Below, piece by piece: positions 52,422-64,000 of a DNA stretch of 64,000 bases. A program made the translations under genes and the position numbers. The stretch spans positions 11,782,501 through 11,846,500 of the forward strand of contig OX387200.1 of the NCBI GenBank assembly GCA_947561715.1, written 5' to 3'. The DNA is from Ascidia mentula. Lineage: Eukaryota > Chordata > Ascidiacea > Phlebobranchia > Ascidiidae. The notes below the pieces were generated by a model. It made no database searches, was not told the DNA's origin, and saw only the letters and a program-made list of their open reading frames with translations. The stretch's first letter is position 1. The number at the start of each line of letters is the position of its first letter.

Positions 52422-53979
52422 AAAAAATATTTTTCATCGAAAAGTCATATACTGCAAAATGCACAAGTGCTGAAATCGCACAGTTACATACGTTGTGCAA
52501 CCGCAAAAGCAATACTGGAGTATCAGCGTTTTCCACTGTATAATAAAGCTTGTAGTGCAAAAAAATATTTTTCATCGAAAAGTCATATACTGCAAAATGG
52601 ACAAGTGCTGAAATCACATAGTTACATACGTTGTGCAACCGCAAAAGCAATACTGGAGAATCAGCGTTTTCCACTGTATAATAAAGCTTGTACTGCAAAA
52701 AAATATTTTTCATCGAAAAGTCATACACTGCAAAATGGACAAGTGCTGAAATCGCATAGTTACATACGTTGTGCAACCGCAAAAGCAATACTGGAGTATC
52801 AGCGTTTTCCACTGTATAATAAAGCTTGTACTGCAAAAAAATATTTTTCATCGAAAAGTCATATACTGCAAAATGGACAAGTGCTGAAATCGCATAGTTA
52901 AATACGTTGTGCAACCGCAAAAGCAATACTGGAGTATCAGCGTTTTCCACTGTATAATAAAGCTTGTACTGCAAAAAAATATTTTTCATCGAAAAGTCAT
53001 ATACTGCAAAATGGACAAGTGCTGAAATCGCATAGTTGCATAAGTTGTGCAACCGCAAAAGCAATACTGGAATATCAGCGTTGTCCACTGCATAACAAAG
53101 CTTGTACTGAAAAAACATTATTTTTTGTCGAAAAGTCACATACTGCAAAATGGACAAGTGCTGAAATCTCATAGTTACATACGTTGTGCAACCGCAAAAG
53201 CAATACTGGAGTATCAGCGTTTTCCACTGTATAATAAAGCTTGCACTGCAAAAAAATATTTTTCATCGAAAAGTCATATACTGCAAAATGGACAAGTGCT
53301 GAAATCGCATAGTTACATACGTTGTGCAACCGCAAAAGCAATACTGGAGTATCAGCGTTTTCCACTGTATAATAAAGCTTGTACTGCAAAAAAATATTTT
53401 TCATCGAAAAGTCACATACTGCAAAATGGACAAGTGCTGAAATCGCATAGTTACATACGTTGTGCAACCGCAAAAGCAATACTGGAATATCAGCGTTGTC
53501 CACTGTATAACAAAGCTTGTACTGAAAAAAATTATTTTTTGTCGAAAAGTCATATACTGCAAAATGGACAAGTGCTGAAATCGCATAGTTACATACGTTG
53601 TGCAACCGCAAAAGCAATACTGGAATATCAGCGTTGTCCACTGTATAATAAAGCTTGTACTGAAAAAAATATTTTTCATCGAAAAGTCATATACTGCAAA
53701 TTGGACAAGTGCTGAAATCGCATAGTTACATACGTTGTGCAACCGCAAAAGCAATACTGGAGTATCAGCGTTTTCCACTGTATAATAAAGCTTGTACTGA
53801 AAAAAATTATTTTTTATCGAAAAGTCATATACTGCAAAACGGACAAGTACTGAAATCTCATAGTTTCATACGTTGTGCAACCGCAAAAGCAATACTGGAG
53901 TATCAGCGTTTTCCACTGTATAATAAAGCTTGTACTGCAAAAAAATATTTTTCATCGAAAAGTCATATACTGCAAAATG

Positions 53980-56900
53980 GACAAGTGCTGAAATCGCATA
54001 GTTACATACGTTGTGCAACCGCAAAAGCAATACTGGAATATCAGCGTTGTCCACTGTATAATAAAGCTTGTACTGCAAAAAAATATTTTTCATCGAAAAG
54101 ACATATACTGCAAAATGGACAAGTGCTGAAATCGCATAGTTGCATACGTTGTGCAACCGCAAAAGCATTACTGAATATCAGCGTTTTCCCCTGTATAATA
54201 AAGCTTGTACTGCAAAAAAATATTTTTTGTCGAAAAGTCATATACTGCAAAATAGACAAGTGCTGAAATCGCACAGTTGCATACGTTGTGCAACCGCAAA
54301 AGCAATACTGGAATACCAGCGTTTTCCACTGTTAAATCTTGTACTGAAAAAAATTATTTTTTATCGAAAAGTCATATACTGCAAAATGGACAAGTACTGA
54401 AATCTCATTGTTTCATACGTTGTGCAACCGCAAAAGCAATACTGGAGTACCAGCGTTTTCCACTGTATAATAAAGCCTGTACTGAAAAAAATATTTTTCA
54501 TCGAAAAGTCATATACTGCAAAATGGACAAGTGCTGAAATCGCATAGTTACATACGTTGTGCAACCGCAAAAGCAATACTGGAGTATCAGCGTTTTCCAC
54601 TGTATAATAAAGCTTGTACTGAAAAAAATTATTTTTTGTCGAAAAGTCATATACTGCAAAATGGACAAGTGCTGAAATCGCATAGTTACATACGTTGTGC
54701 AACCGCAAAAGCAATACTGGAATATCAGCGTTGTCCACTGTATAATAAAGCTTGTACTGAAAAAAATATTTTTCATCGAAAAGTCATATACTGCAAATTG
54801 GACAAGTGCTGAAATCGCATAGTTACATACGTTGTGCAACCGCAAAAGCAATACTGGAGTATCAGCGTTTTCCACTGTATAATAAAGCTGGTACTGAAAA
54901 AAATTATTTTTTATCGAAAAGTCATATACTGCAAAACGGACAAGTACTGAAATCTCATACTTTCATACGTTGTGCAACCGCAAAAGCAATACTGGAGTAT
55001 CAGCGTTTTCCACTGTATAATAAAGCTTGTACTGCAAAAAAATATTTTTCATCGAAAAGTCATATACTGCAAAATGGACAAGTGCTGAAATCGCATAGTT
55101 ACATACGTTGTGCAACCGCAAAAGCAATACTGGAATATCAGCGTTGTCCACTGTATAATAAAGCTTGTACTGCAAAAAAATATTTTTCATCGAAAAGACA
55201 TATACTGCAAAATGGACAAGTGCTGAAATCGCATAGTTGCATACGTTGTGCAACCGCAAAAGCATTACTGAATATCAGCGTTTTCCCCTGTATAATAAAG
55301 CTTGTACTGCAAAAAAATATTTTTTGTCGAAAAGTCATATACTGCAAAATAGACAAGTGCTGAAATCGCACAGTTGCATACGTTGTGCAACCGCAAAAGC
55401 AATACTGGAATACCAGCGTTTTCCACTGTTAAAGCTTGTACTGAAAAAAATTATTTTTTATCGAAAAGTCATATACTGCAAAATGGACAAGTACTGAAAT
55501 CTCATTGTTTCATACGTTGTGCAACCGCAAAAGCAATACTGGAGTACCAGCGTTTTCCACTGTATAATAAAGCCTGTACTGAAAAAAATATTTTTCATCG
55601 AAAAGTCATATACTGCAAAATGGACAAGTGCTGAAATCGCATAGTTACATACGTTGTGCAACCGCAAAAGCAATACTGGAGTATCAGCGATTTCCACTGT
55701 ATAATAAAGCTTGTACTGAAAAAAATTATTTTTTATCGAAAAGTCATATACTGCAAAATGGACAAGTACTGAAATCTCATAGTTTCATACGTTGTGCAAC
55801 CGCAAAAGCAATACTGGAATATCAGCGTTTTCCACTGTATAATAAAGCTTGTACTGAAAAAAATTATTTTTTTATCGAAAAGTCATATACTGCAAAATGC
55901 ACAAGTGCTGAAATCGCACAGTTACATACGTTGTGCAACCGCAAAAGCAATACTGGAATATCAGCGTTGTCCACTGTATAATAAAGCTTGTACTGCAAAA
56001 AAATATTTTTCATCGAAAAGTCATACACTGCAAAATGGACAAGTGCTGAAATCGCATAGTTACATACGTTGTGCAACCGCAAAAGCAATACTGGAGTACC
56101 AGCGTTTTCCACTGTATAATAAAGCTTGTAATGAAAAAAATTATTTTTTATCGAAAAGTCATATACTGCAAAATGGACAAGTGCTGAAATCTCATAGTTA
56201 CATACATTGTGCAACCGCAAAAGCAATACTGGAGTATCAGCGTTTTCCCCTGTATAATAAAGCTTGTACTGCAAAAAAATATTTTTTATCGAAAAGTCAT
56301 ATACTGCAAAATAGAAAAGTGCTGAAATCGCACAGTTGCATAAGTTGTGCAACCGAAAAAGCAATACTGGAATACCAGCGTTTTCCACTGTATAACAAAG
56401 CTTGTACAGAAAAAAATTATTTTTTATCGAAAAGTCATATACTGCAAAATGGACAAGTGCTGAAATCGCATAGTTACATACGTTGTGCAACCGCAAAAGC
56501 AATACAGGAGTATCAGCGTTTTCCACTGTATAATAAAGCTTGTACTGCAAAAAAATATTTTTTATCGAAAAGTCATATACTGCAAAATAGAAAAGTGCTG
56601 AAATCGCACAGTTGCATAAGTTGTGCAACCGCAAAAGCAATACTGGAATACCAGCGTTTTCCACTGTATAACAAAGCTTGTACAGAAAAAAATTATTTTT
56701 TATCGAAAAGTCATATACTGCAAAATGGACAAGTGCTGAAATCTCATAGTTACATACGTTGTGCAACCGCAAAAGCAATACTGGAGTATCAGCGTTTTCC
56801 ACTGTATAATAAAGCTTGCACTGCAAAAAAATATTTTTCATCGAAAAGTCATATACTGCAAAATGGACAAGTGCTGAAATCGCATAGTTACATACGTTGT

Positions 56901-57964
56901 GCAACCGCAAAAGCAATACTGGAGTATCAGCGTTTTCCCCTGTATAATAAAGCTTGTACTGCAAAAAGATATTTTTTGTCGAAAAGTCATATACTGCAAA
57001 ATAGACAAGTGCTGAAATCGCACAGTTGCATACGTTGTGCAACCGCAAAAGCAATACTGGAATACCAGCGTTTTCCACTGTTAAAGCTTGTACTGAAAAA
57101 AATTATTTTTTATCGAAAAGTCATATACTGCAAAATGGACAAGTACTGAAATCTCATTGTTTCATACGTTGTGCAACCGCAAAAGCAATACTGGAGTACC
57201 AGCGTTTTCCACTGTATAATAAAGCTTGTACTGAAAAAAATATTTTTCATCGAAAAGTCATATACTGCAAAATGGACAAGTGCTGAAATCGCATAGTTAC
57301 ATACGTTGTGCAACCGCAAAAGCAATACTGGAGTATCAGCGTTTTCCACTGTATAATAAAGCTTGTACTGAAAAAAATTATTTTTTATCGAAAAGTCATA
57401 TACTGCAAAATAAACAAGTACTGAAATCTCATAGTTTCATACGTTGTGCAACCGCAAAAGCAATACTGGAGTATCAGCGTTTTCCACTGTATAATAAAGC
57501 TTGTACTGCAAAAAAATATTTTTCATCGAAAAGTCATATACTGCAAAATGGACAAGTGCTGAAATCGCATAGTTGCATACGTTGTGCAACCGCAAAAGCA
57601 ATACTGGAGTATCAGCGTTTTCCCCTGTATAATAAAGCTTGTACTGCAAAAAAATATTTTTTATCGAAAATTCATATACTGCAAAATAGACAAGTGCTGA
57701 AATCGCACAGTTGCATACGTTGTGCAACCGCAAAAGCAATACTGGAATACCAGCGTTTTCCACTGTATAATAAAGCTTGTACTGAAAAAAATTATTTTTT
57801 CTCGAAAAGTCATATACTGCAAAATGGACAAGTACTAAAATCTCATAGTTACATACGTTGTGCAACCGCAAAAGCAATACTGGAGTTCCAGCGTTTTCCA
57901 CTGCATAATAAAGCTTGTACTGAAAAAAATTATTTTTTATCGAAAAGTCATATACTGCAAAATA
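53980..57964 (+). repeat. 3985-bp tandem duplication, left copy
   Basis: It matches 57965 onward at an offset of 3985 bp up to 56542, then at an offset of 3709 bp. Private variants carried by both copies include GTTAAATCTT (54331/58316), an AAAGCCTGTAC monomer, an extra T in ATTATTTTTTTATCG (near 55864/59849), and AAAGCTGGTAC. Differences noticed include 54960 (C versus G at 58945), a T-to-A change giving TACAAACG near 58537, and CATACATTG near 56208. Confidence 0.9.
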
Positions 57965-60900
57965 GACAAGTGCTGAAATCGCATAGTTACATACGTTGTG
58001 CAACCGCAAAAGCAATACTGGAATATCAGCGTTGTCCACTGTATAATAAAGCTTGTACTGCAAAAAAATATTTTTCATCGAAAAGACATATACTGCAAAA
58101 TGGACAAGTGCTGAAATCGCATAGTTGCATACGTTGTGCAACCGCAAAAGCATTACTGAATATCAGCGTTTTCCCCTGTATAATAAAGCTTGTACTGCAA
58201 AAAAATATTTTTTGTCGAAAAGTCATATACTGCAAAATAGACAAGTGCTGAAATCGCACAGTTGCATACGTTGTGCAACCGCAAAAGCAATACTGGAATA
58301 CCAGCGTTTTCCACTGTTAAATCTTGTACTGAAAAAAATTATTTTTTATCGAAAAGTCATATACTGCAAAATGGACAAGTACTGAAATCTCATTGTTTCA
58401 TACGTTGTGCAACCGCAAAAGCAATACTGGAGTACCAGCGTTTTCCACTGTATAATAAAGCCTGTACTGAAAAAAATATTTTTCATCGAAAAGTCATATA
58501 CTGCAAAATGGACAAGTGCTGAAATCGCATAGTTACAAACGTTGTGCAACCGCAAAAGCAATACTGGAGTATCAGCGTTTTCCACTGTATAATAAAGCTT
58601 GTACTGAAAAAAATTATTTTTTGTCGAAAAGTCATATACTGCAAAATGGACAAGTGCTGAAATCGCATAGTTACATACGTTGTGCAACCGCAAAAGCAAT
58701 ACTGGAATATCAGCGTTGTCCACTGTATAATAAAGCTTGTACTGAAAAAAATATTTTTCATCGAAAAGTCATATACTGCAAATTGGACAAGTGCTGAAAT
58801 CGCATAGTTACATACGTTGTGCAACCGCAAAAGCAATACTGGAGTATCAGCGTTTTCCACTGTATAATAAAGCTGGTACTGAAAAAAATTATTTTTTATC
58901 GAAAAGTCATATACTGCAAAACGGACAAGTACTGAAATCTCATAGTTTCATACGTTGTGCAACCGCAAAAGCAATACTGGAGTATCAGCGTTTTCCACTG
59001 TATAATAAAGCTTGTACTGCAAAAAAATATTTTTCATCGAAAAGTCATATACTGCAAAATGGACAAGTGCTGAAATCGCATAGTTACATACGTTGTGCAA
59101 CCGCAAAAGCAATACTGGAATATCAGCGTTGTCCACTGTATAATAAAGCTTGTACTGCAAAAAAATATTTTTCATCGAAAAGACATATACTGCAAAATGG
59201 ACAAGTGCTGAAATCGCATAGTTGCATACGTTGTGCAACCGCAAAAGCATTACTGAATATCAGCGTTTTCCCCTGTATAATAAAGCTTGTACTGCAAAAA
59301 AATATTTTTTGTCGAAAAGTCATATACTGCAAAATAGACAAGTGCTGAAATCGCACAGTTGCATACGTTGTGCAACCGCAAAAGCAATACTGGAATACCA
59401 GCGTTTTCCACTGTTAAAGCTTGTACTGAAAAAAATTATTTTTTATCGAAAAGTCATATACTGCAAAATGGACAAGTACTGAAATCTCATTGTTTCATAC
59501 GTTGTGCAACCGCAAAAGCAATACTGGAGTACCAGCGTTTTCCACTGTATAATAAAGCCTGTACTGAAAAAAATATTTTTCATCGAAAAGTCATATACTG
59601 CAAAATGGACAAGTGCTGAAATCGCATAGTTACATACGTTGTGCAACCGCAAAAGCAATACTGGAGTATCAGCGATTTCCACTGTATAATAAAGCTTGTA
59701 CTGAAAAAAATTATTTTTTGTCGAAAAGTCATATACTGCAAAATGGACAAGTACTGAAATCTCATAGTTTCATACGTTGTGCAACCGCAAAAGCAATACT
59801 GGAATATCAGCGTTTTCCACTGTATAATAAAGCTTGTACTGAAAAAAATTATTTTTTTATCGAAAAGTCATATACTGCAAAATGCACAAGTGCTGAAATC
59901 GCACAGTTACATACGTTGTGCAACCGCAAAAGCAATACTGGAATATCAGCGTTGTCCACTGTATAATAAAGCTTGTACTGCAAAAAAATATTTTTCATCG
60001 AAAAGTCATACACTGCAAAATGGACAAGTGCTGAAATCGCATAGTTACATACGTTGTGCAACCGCAAAAGCAATACTGGAGTACCAGCGTTTTCCACTGT
60101 ATAATAAAGCTTGTAATGAAAAAAATTATTTTTTATCGAAAAGTCATATACTGCAAAATGGACAAGTGCTGAAATCTCATAGTTACATACGTTGTGCAAC
60201 CGCAAAAGCAATACTGGAGTATCAGCGTTTTCCCCTGTATAATAAAGCTTGTACTGCAAAAAAATATTTTTTATCGAAAAGTCATATACTGCAAAATAGA
60301 AAAGTGCTGAAATCGCACAGTTGCATAAGTTGTGCAACAGAAAAAGCAATACTGGAATACCAGCGTTTTCCACTGTATAACAAAGCTTGTACAGAAAAAA
60401 ATTATTTTTTATCGAAAAGTCATATACTGCAAAATGGACAAGTGCTGAAATCGCATAGTTACATACGTTGTGCAACCGCAAAAGCAATACAGGAGTATCA
60501 GCGTTTTCCACTGTATAATAAAGCTTGCACTGCAAAAAAATATTTTTCATCGAAAAGTCATATACTGCAAAATGGACAAGTGCTGAAATCGCATAGTTAC
60601 ATACGTTGTGCAACCGCAAAAGCAATACTGGAGTATCAGCGTTTTCCCCTGTATAATAAAGCTTGTACTGCAAAAAGATATTTTTTGTCGAAAAGTCATA
60701 TACTGCAAAATAGACAAGTGCTGAAATCGCACAGTTGCATACGTTGTGCAACCGCAAAAGCAATACTGGAATACCAGCGTTTTCCACTGTTAAAGCTTGT
60801 ACTGAAAAAAATTATTTTTTATCGAAAAGTCATATACTGCAAAATGGACAAGTACTGAAATCTCATTGTTTCATACGTTGTGCAACCGCAAAAGCAATAC

Positions 60901-61672
60901 TGGAGTACCAGCGTTTTCCACTGTATAATAAAGCTTGTACTGAAAAAAATATTTTTCATCGAAAAGTCATATACTGCAAAATGGACAAGTGCTGAAATCG
61001 CATAGTTACATACGTTGTGCAACCGCAAAAGCAATACTGGAGTATCAGCGTTTTCCACTGTATAATAAAGCTTGTACTGAAAAAAATTATTTTTTATCGA
61101 AAAGTCATATACTGCAAAATAGACAAGTACTGAAATCTCATAGTTTCATACGTTGTGCAACCGCAAAAGCAATACTGGAGTATCAGCGTTTTCCACTGTA
61201 TAATAAAGCTTGTACTGCAAAAAAATATTTTTCATCGAAAAGTCATATACTGCAAAATGGACAAGTGCTGAAATCGCATAGTTGCATACGTTGTGCAACC
61301 GCAAAAGCAATACTGGAGTATCAGCGTTTTCCCCTGTATAATAAAGCTTGTACTGCAAAAAAATATTTTTTATCGAAAATTCATATACTGCAAAATAGAC
61401 AAGTGCTGAAATCGCACAGTTGCATACGTTGTGCAACCGCAAAAGCAATACTGGAATACCAGCGTTTTCCACTGTATAATAAAGCTTGTACTGAAAAAAA
61501 TTATTTTTTCTCGAAAAGTCATATACTGCAAAATGGACAAGTACTAAAATCTCATAGTTACATACGTTGTGCAACCGCAAAAGCAATACTGGAGTTCCAG
61601 CGTTTTCCACTGCATAATAAAGCTTGTACTGAAAAAAATTATTTTTTATCGAAAAGTCATATACTGCAAAAT
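57965..61672 (+). repeat. Right copy of the 3985-bp duplication, two monomers deleted
   Basis: It is collinear with 53980-57963 except that 276 bp, exactly two monomers, are absent between 60527 and 60528 (left-copy bases 56543-56818). The right limit is where base 61673 (G) departs from base 57964 (A). Confidence 0.88.
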
Positions 61673-62104
61673 GGACAAGTGCTGAAATCTCATAGTTACA
61701 TACGTTGTGCAACCGCAAAAGCAATACTGGAGTATCAGCGTTTTCCACTGTATAATAAAGCTTGTACTGAAAAAAAATATTTTTCATCGAAAAGTCATAT
61801 ACTGCAAAATGGACAAGTGCTGAAATCGCACAGTTACATACGTTGTGCAACCGCAAAAGCAATACTGGAGTATCAGCGTTTTCCCCTGTATAATAAAGCT
61901 TGTACTGCAAAAAAATATTTTTTATCGAAAAGTCATATACTGCAAAATAGAAAAGTGCTGAAATCGCACAGTTGCATAAGTTGTTCAACCGCAAAAGCAA
62001 TACTGGAATACCAGCGTTTTCCACTGTATAACAAAGCTTGTACAGAAAAAAATTATTTTTTATCGAAAAGTCATATACTGCAAAATGGACAAGTGCTGAA
62101 ATCT
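60040..62104 (+). repeat. 2065-bp tandem duplication, left copy
   Basis: It matches 62105-64000 at an offset of 2065 bp (15 monomers minus 5). The left limit is the G/T difference at 60039 versus 62104. It includes a 4-bp-deleted monomer at 60789. Confidence 0.88.
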
Positions 62105-64000
62105 CATAGTTACATACGTTGTGCAACCGCAAAAGCAATACTGGAGTACCAGCGTTTTCCACTGTATAATAAAGCTTGTAATGAAAAAAATTATTTTTTA
62201 TCGAAAAGTCATATACTGCAAAATGGACAAGTGCTGAAATCTCATAGTTACATACGTTGTGCAACCGCAAAAGCAATACTGGAGTATCAGCGTTTTCCCC
62301 TGTATAATAAAGCTTGTACTGCAAAAAAATATTTTTTATCGAAAAGTCATATACTGCAAAATAGAAAAGTGCTGAAATCGCACAGTTGCATAAGTTGTGC
62401 AACAGAAAAAGCAATACTGGAATACCAGCGTTTTCCACTGTATAACAAAGCTTGTACAGAAAAAAATTATTTTTTATCGAAAAGTCATATACTGCAAAAT
62501 GGACAAGTGCTGAAATCGCATAGTTACATACGTTGTGCAACCGCAAAAGCAATACAGGAGTATCAGCGTTTTCCACTGTATAATAAAGCTTGCACTGCAA
62601 AAAAATATTTTTCATCGAAAAGTCATATACTGCAAAATGGACAAGTGCTGAAATCGCATAGTTACATACGTTGTGCAACCGCAAAAGCAATACTGGAGTA
62701 TCAGCGTTTTCCCCTGTATAATAAAGCTTGTACTGCAAAAAGATATTTTTTGTCGAAAAGTCATATACTGCAAAATAGACAAGTGCTGAAATCGCACAGT
62801 TGCATACGTTGTGCAACCGCAAAAGCAATACTGGAATACCAGCGTTTTCCACTGTTAAAGCTTGTACTGAAAAAAATTATTTTTTATCGAAAAGTCATAT
62901 ACTGCAAAATGGACAAGTACTGAAATCTCATTGTTTCATACGTTGTGCAACCGCAAAAGCAATACTGGAGTACCAGCGTTTTCCACTGTATAATAAAGCT
63001 TGTACTGAAAAAAATATTTTTCATCGAAAAGTCATATACTGCAAAATGGACAAGTGCTGAAATCGCATAGTTACATACGTTGTGCAACCGCAAAAGCAAT
63101 ACTGGAGTATCAGCGTTTTCCACTGTATAATAAAGCTTGTACTGAAAAAAATTATTTTTTATCGAAAAGTCATATACTGCAAAATAGACAAGTACTGAAA
63201 TCTCATAGTTTCATACGTTGTGCAACCGCAAAAGCAATACTGGAGTATCAGCGTTTTCCACTGTATAATAAAGCTTGTACTGCAAAAAAATATTTTTCAT
63301 CGAAAAGTCATATACTGCAAAATGGACAAGTGCTGAAATCGCATAGTTGCATACGTTGTGCAACCGCAAAAGCAATACTGGAGTATCAGCGTTTTCCCCT
63401 GTATAATAAAGCTTGTACTGCAAAAAAATATTTTTTATCGAAAATTCATATACTGCAAAATAGACAAGTGCTGAAATCGCACAGTTGCATACGTTGTGCA
63501 ACCGCAAAAGCAATACTGGAATACCAGCGTTTTCCACTGTATAATAAAGCTTGTACTGAAAAAAATTATTTTTTCTCGAAAAGTCATATACTGCAAAATG
63601 GACAAGTACTAAAATCTCATAGTTACATACGTTGTGCAACCGCAAAAGCAATACTGGAGTTCCAGCGTTTTCCACTGCATAATAAAGCTTGTACTGAAAA
63701 AAATTATTTTTTATCGAAAAGTCATATACTGCAAAATGGACAAGTGCTGAAATCTCATAGTTACATACGTTGTGCAACCGCAAAAGCAATACTGGAGTAT
63801 CAGCGTTTTCCACTGTATAATAAAGCTTGTACTGAAAAAAAATATTTTTCATCGAAAAGTCATATACTGCAAAATGGACAAGTGCTGAAATCGCACAGTT
63901 ACATACGTTGTGCAACCGCAAAAGCAATACTGGAGTATCAGCGTTTTCCCCTGTATAATAAAGCTTGTACTGCAAAAAAATATTTTTTATCGAAAAGTCA
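62105..64000 (+). repeat. 2065-bp tandem duplication, right copy (cut by window end)
   Basis: It is identical, as far as I could read, to 60040-61935 over 1896 bp. Shared private variants include TGTGCAACAGAAAAAGC, AAAAAGATATTTTTTG, AAAATAGACAAGTACTG and CGCACAGTTACATACG. The window ends inside the copy. Confidence 0.88.

Larger units (their letters stand above)
40844..53115 (+). repeat. Higher-order unit, 12272 bp (89 monomers), largest complete unit
   Basis: It matches the previous unit at an offset of 10203 bp up to 47723. It then carries a 4-monomer expansion in its second internal block and one further internal block, for a total of A6 runs at 44007, 46628, 49663 and 52422. It is 15 monomers longer than the unit before it (2069 bp = 15 x 138 minus 1). 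Confidence 0.88.
1..64000 (+). repeat. 138-bp satellite DNA array, about 464 tandem monomers
   Basis: The whole window repeats with a 138-bp period, all copies in one orientation, with no foreign insert seen. Most differences between monomers are substitutions at a limited set of positions: the third base of the GAA/GAG-TAT/TAC stretch, TTTTCC versus TTGTCC, TGCAAAAAAA versus TGAAAAAAA, TTTCATCG versus TTTTATCG, AAATCG versus AAATCT, and TTACATA, TTGCATA or TTTCATA. Rare 1-4 bp indels account for every departure from the 138-bp phase that I checked. The size, purity and nested structure are typical of eukaryotic centromeric or pericentromeric satellite; the chromosomal location itself is inference. 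The family and organism are not recognised. Open frames on both strands follow from 138 being divisible by three and are not called as genes. Confidence 0.98.
53116..64000 (+). repeat. Right partial higher-order unit, no further extra-C landmark
   Basis: From the landmark at 53116 to the window end no other extra-C monomer is seen. The 4-bp-deleted monomer is instead dense (54331, 55428, 57080, 58316, 59413, 60789 and 62854). At 54331 and 58316 it reads GTTAAATCTT, losing the HindIII site. The region holds the 3985-bp and 2065-bp tandem duplications listed below. Confidence 0.85.

Noticed and set aside
1..64000. CRISPR array or other prokaryotic repeat locus
   Set aside because: There are no short repeats separated by unique spacers; the whole 138 bp repeats, and no cas-like or bacterial gene is present.
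1..64000. Embedded transposable element, tRNA/rRNA gene or telomeric repeat
   Set aside because: No stretch departs from the monomer for more than a few bases, and no terminal repeats, tRNA-like cloverleaf or short telomeric hexamer or pentamer run was seen.

Overview
This 64-kb window is, as far as I can read it, one uninterrupted satellite-DNA array. It consists of about 464 head-to-tail copies of a 138-bp monomer (64,000/138), all in the same orientation. I see no protein-coding gene, RNA gene, transposon, CRISPR array or unique-sequence island. The monomer at positions 1-138 is close to consensus and about 64% A+T (roughly 37% A, 28% T, 18% C, 17% G). It carries one HindIII site, one 12-bp A/T palindrome, and short dyads. 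An array of this size with higher-order structure points to a eukaryotic chromosome, most simply a centromeric or pericentromeric block. CpG is not depleted in the monomer (5 seen, about 4.3 expected), which favours an invertebrate-type genome without heavy germline CpG methylation. I do not recognise the satellite family or the species.

The array is organised in nested layers. Diagnostic monomer variants serve as landmarks. The first is a monomer with an extra C in its A-run, at 3229, 9421, 14513, 21270, 25403, 30641, 40844 and 53116. These eight sites cut the window into higher-order units of 6192, 5092, 6757, 4133, 5238, 10203 and 12272 bp (45, 37, 49, 30, 38, 74 and 89 monomers), with partial units at each end. 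The second is a monomer with a 4-bp deletion, found 17 times. The third is a monomer with one A missing from its A-run, found 19 times. The spacings between landmarks equal whole numbers of monomers minus the few bases those short variants lack.

Region by region: 1 to about 12.87 kb holds slightly more than two copies of a 6192-bp unit that differ at only two bases I could find. From about 12.1 to 14.7 kb lies a diverged third, rearranged copy. From 14.5 to 21.3 kb the array is a mosaic ending in blocks of 7, 3 and 7 monomers. From 21.3 to 53.1 kb there are four successive units of one lineage that grow from 30 to 89 monomers, with large parts of the growth from repetition of an internal block of about 18-22 monomers. 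Within this, 30375-37520 recurs at 40578-47723. From 54.0 to 61.7 kb a 3985-bp block is followed by a second copy with exactly two monomers missing. From 60.0 kb to the end a 2065-bp block is repeated without a difference I could see.

There are no genes to work together. The interest lies in the turnover of the array: unequal exchange in whole-monomer steps, short conversion-like patches, and very recent duplications. Because 138 is 46 codons, one frame on each strand stays open across many monomers and yields apparent proteins of up to 999 residues. I judge these to be by-products of the repeat length.
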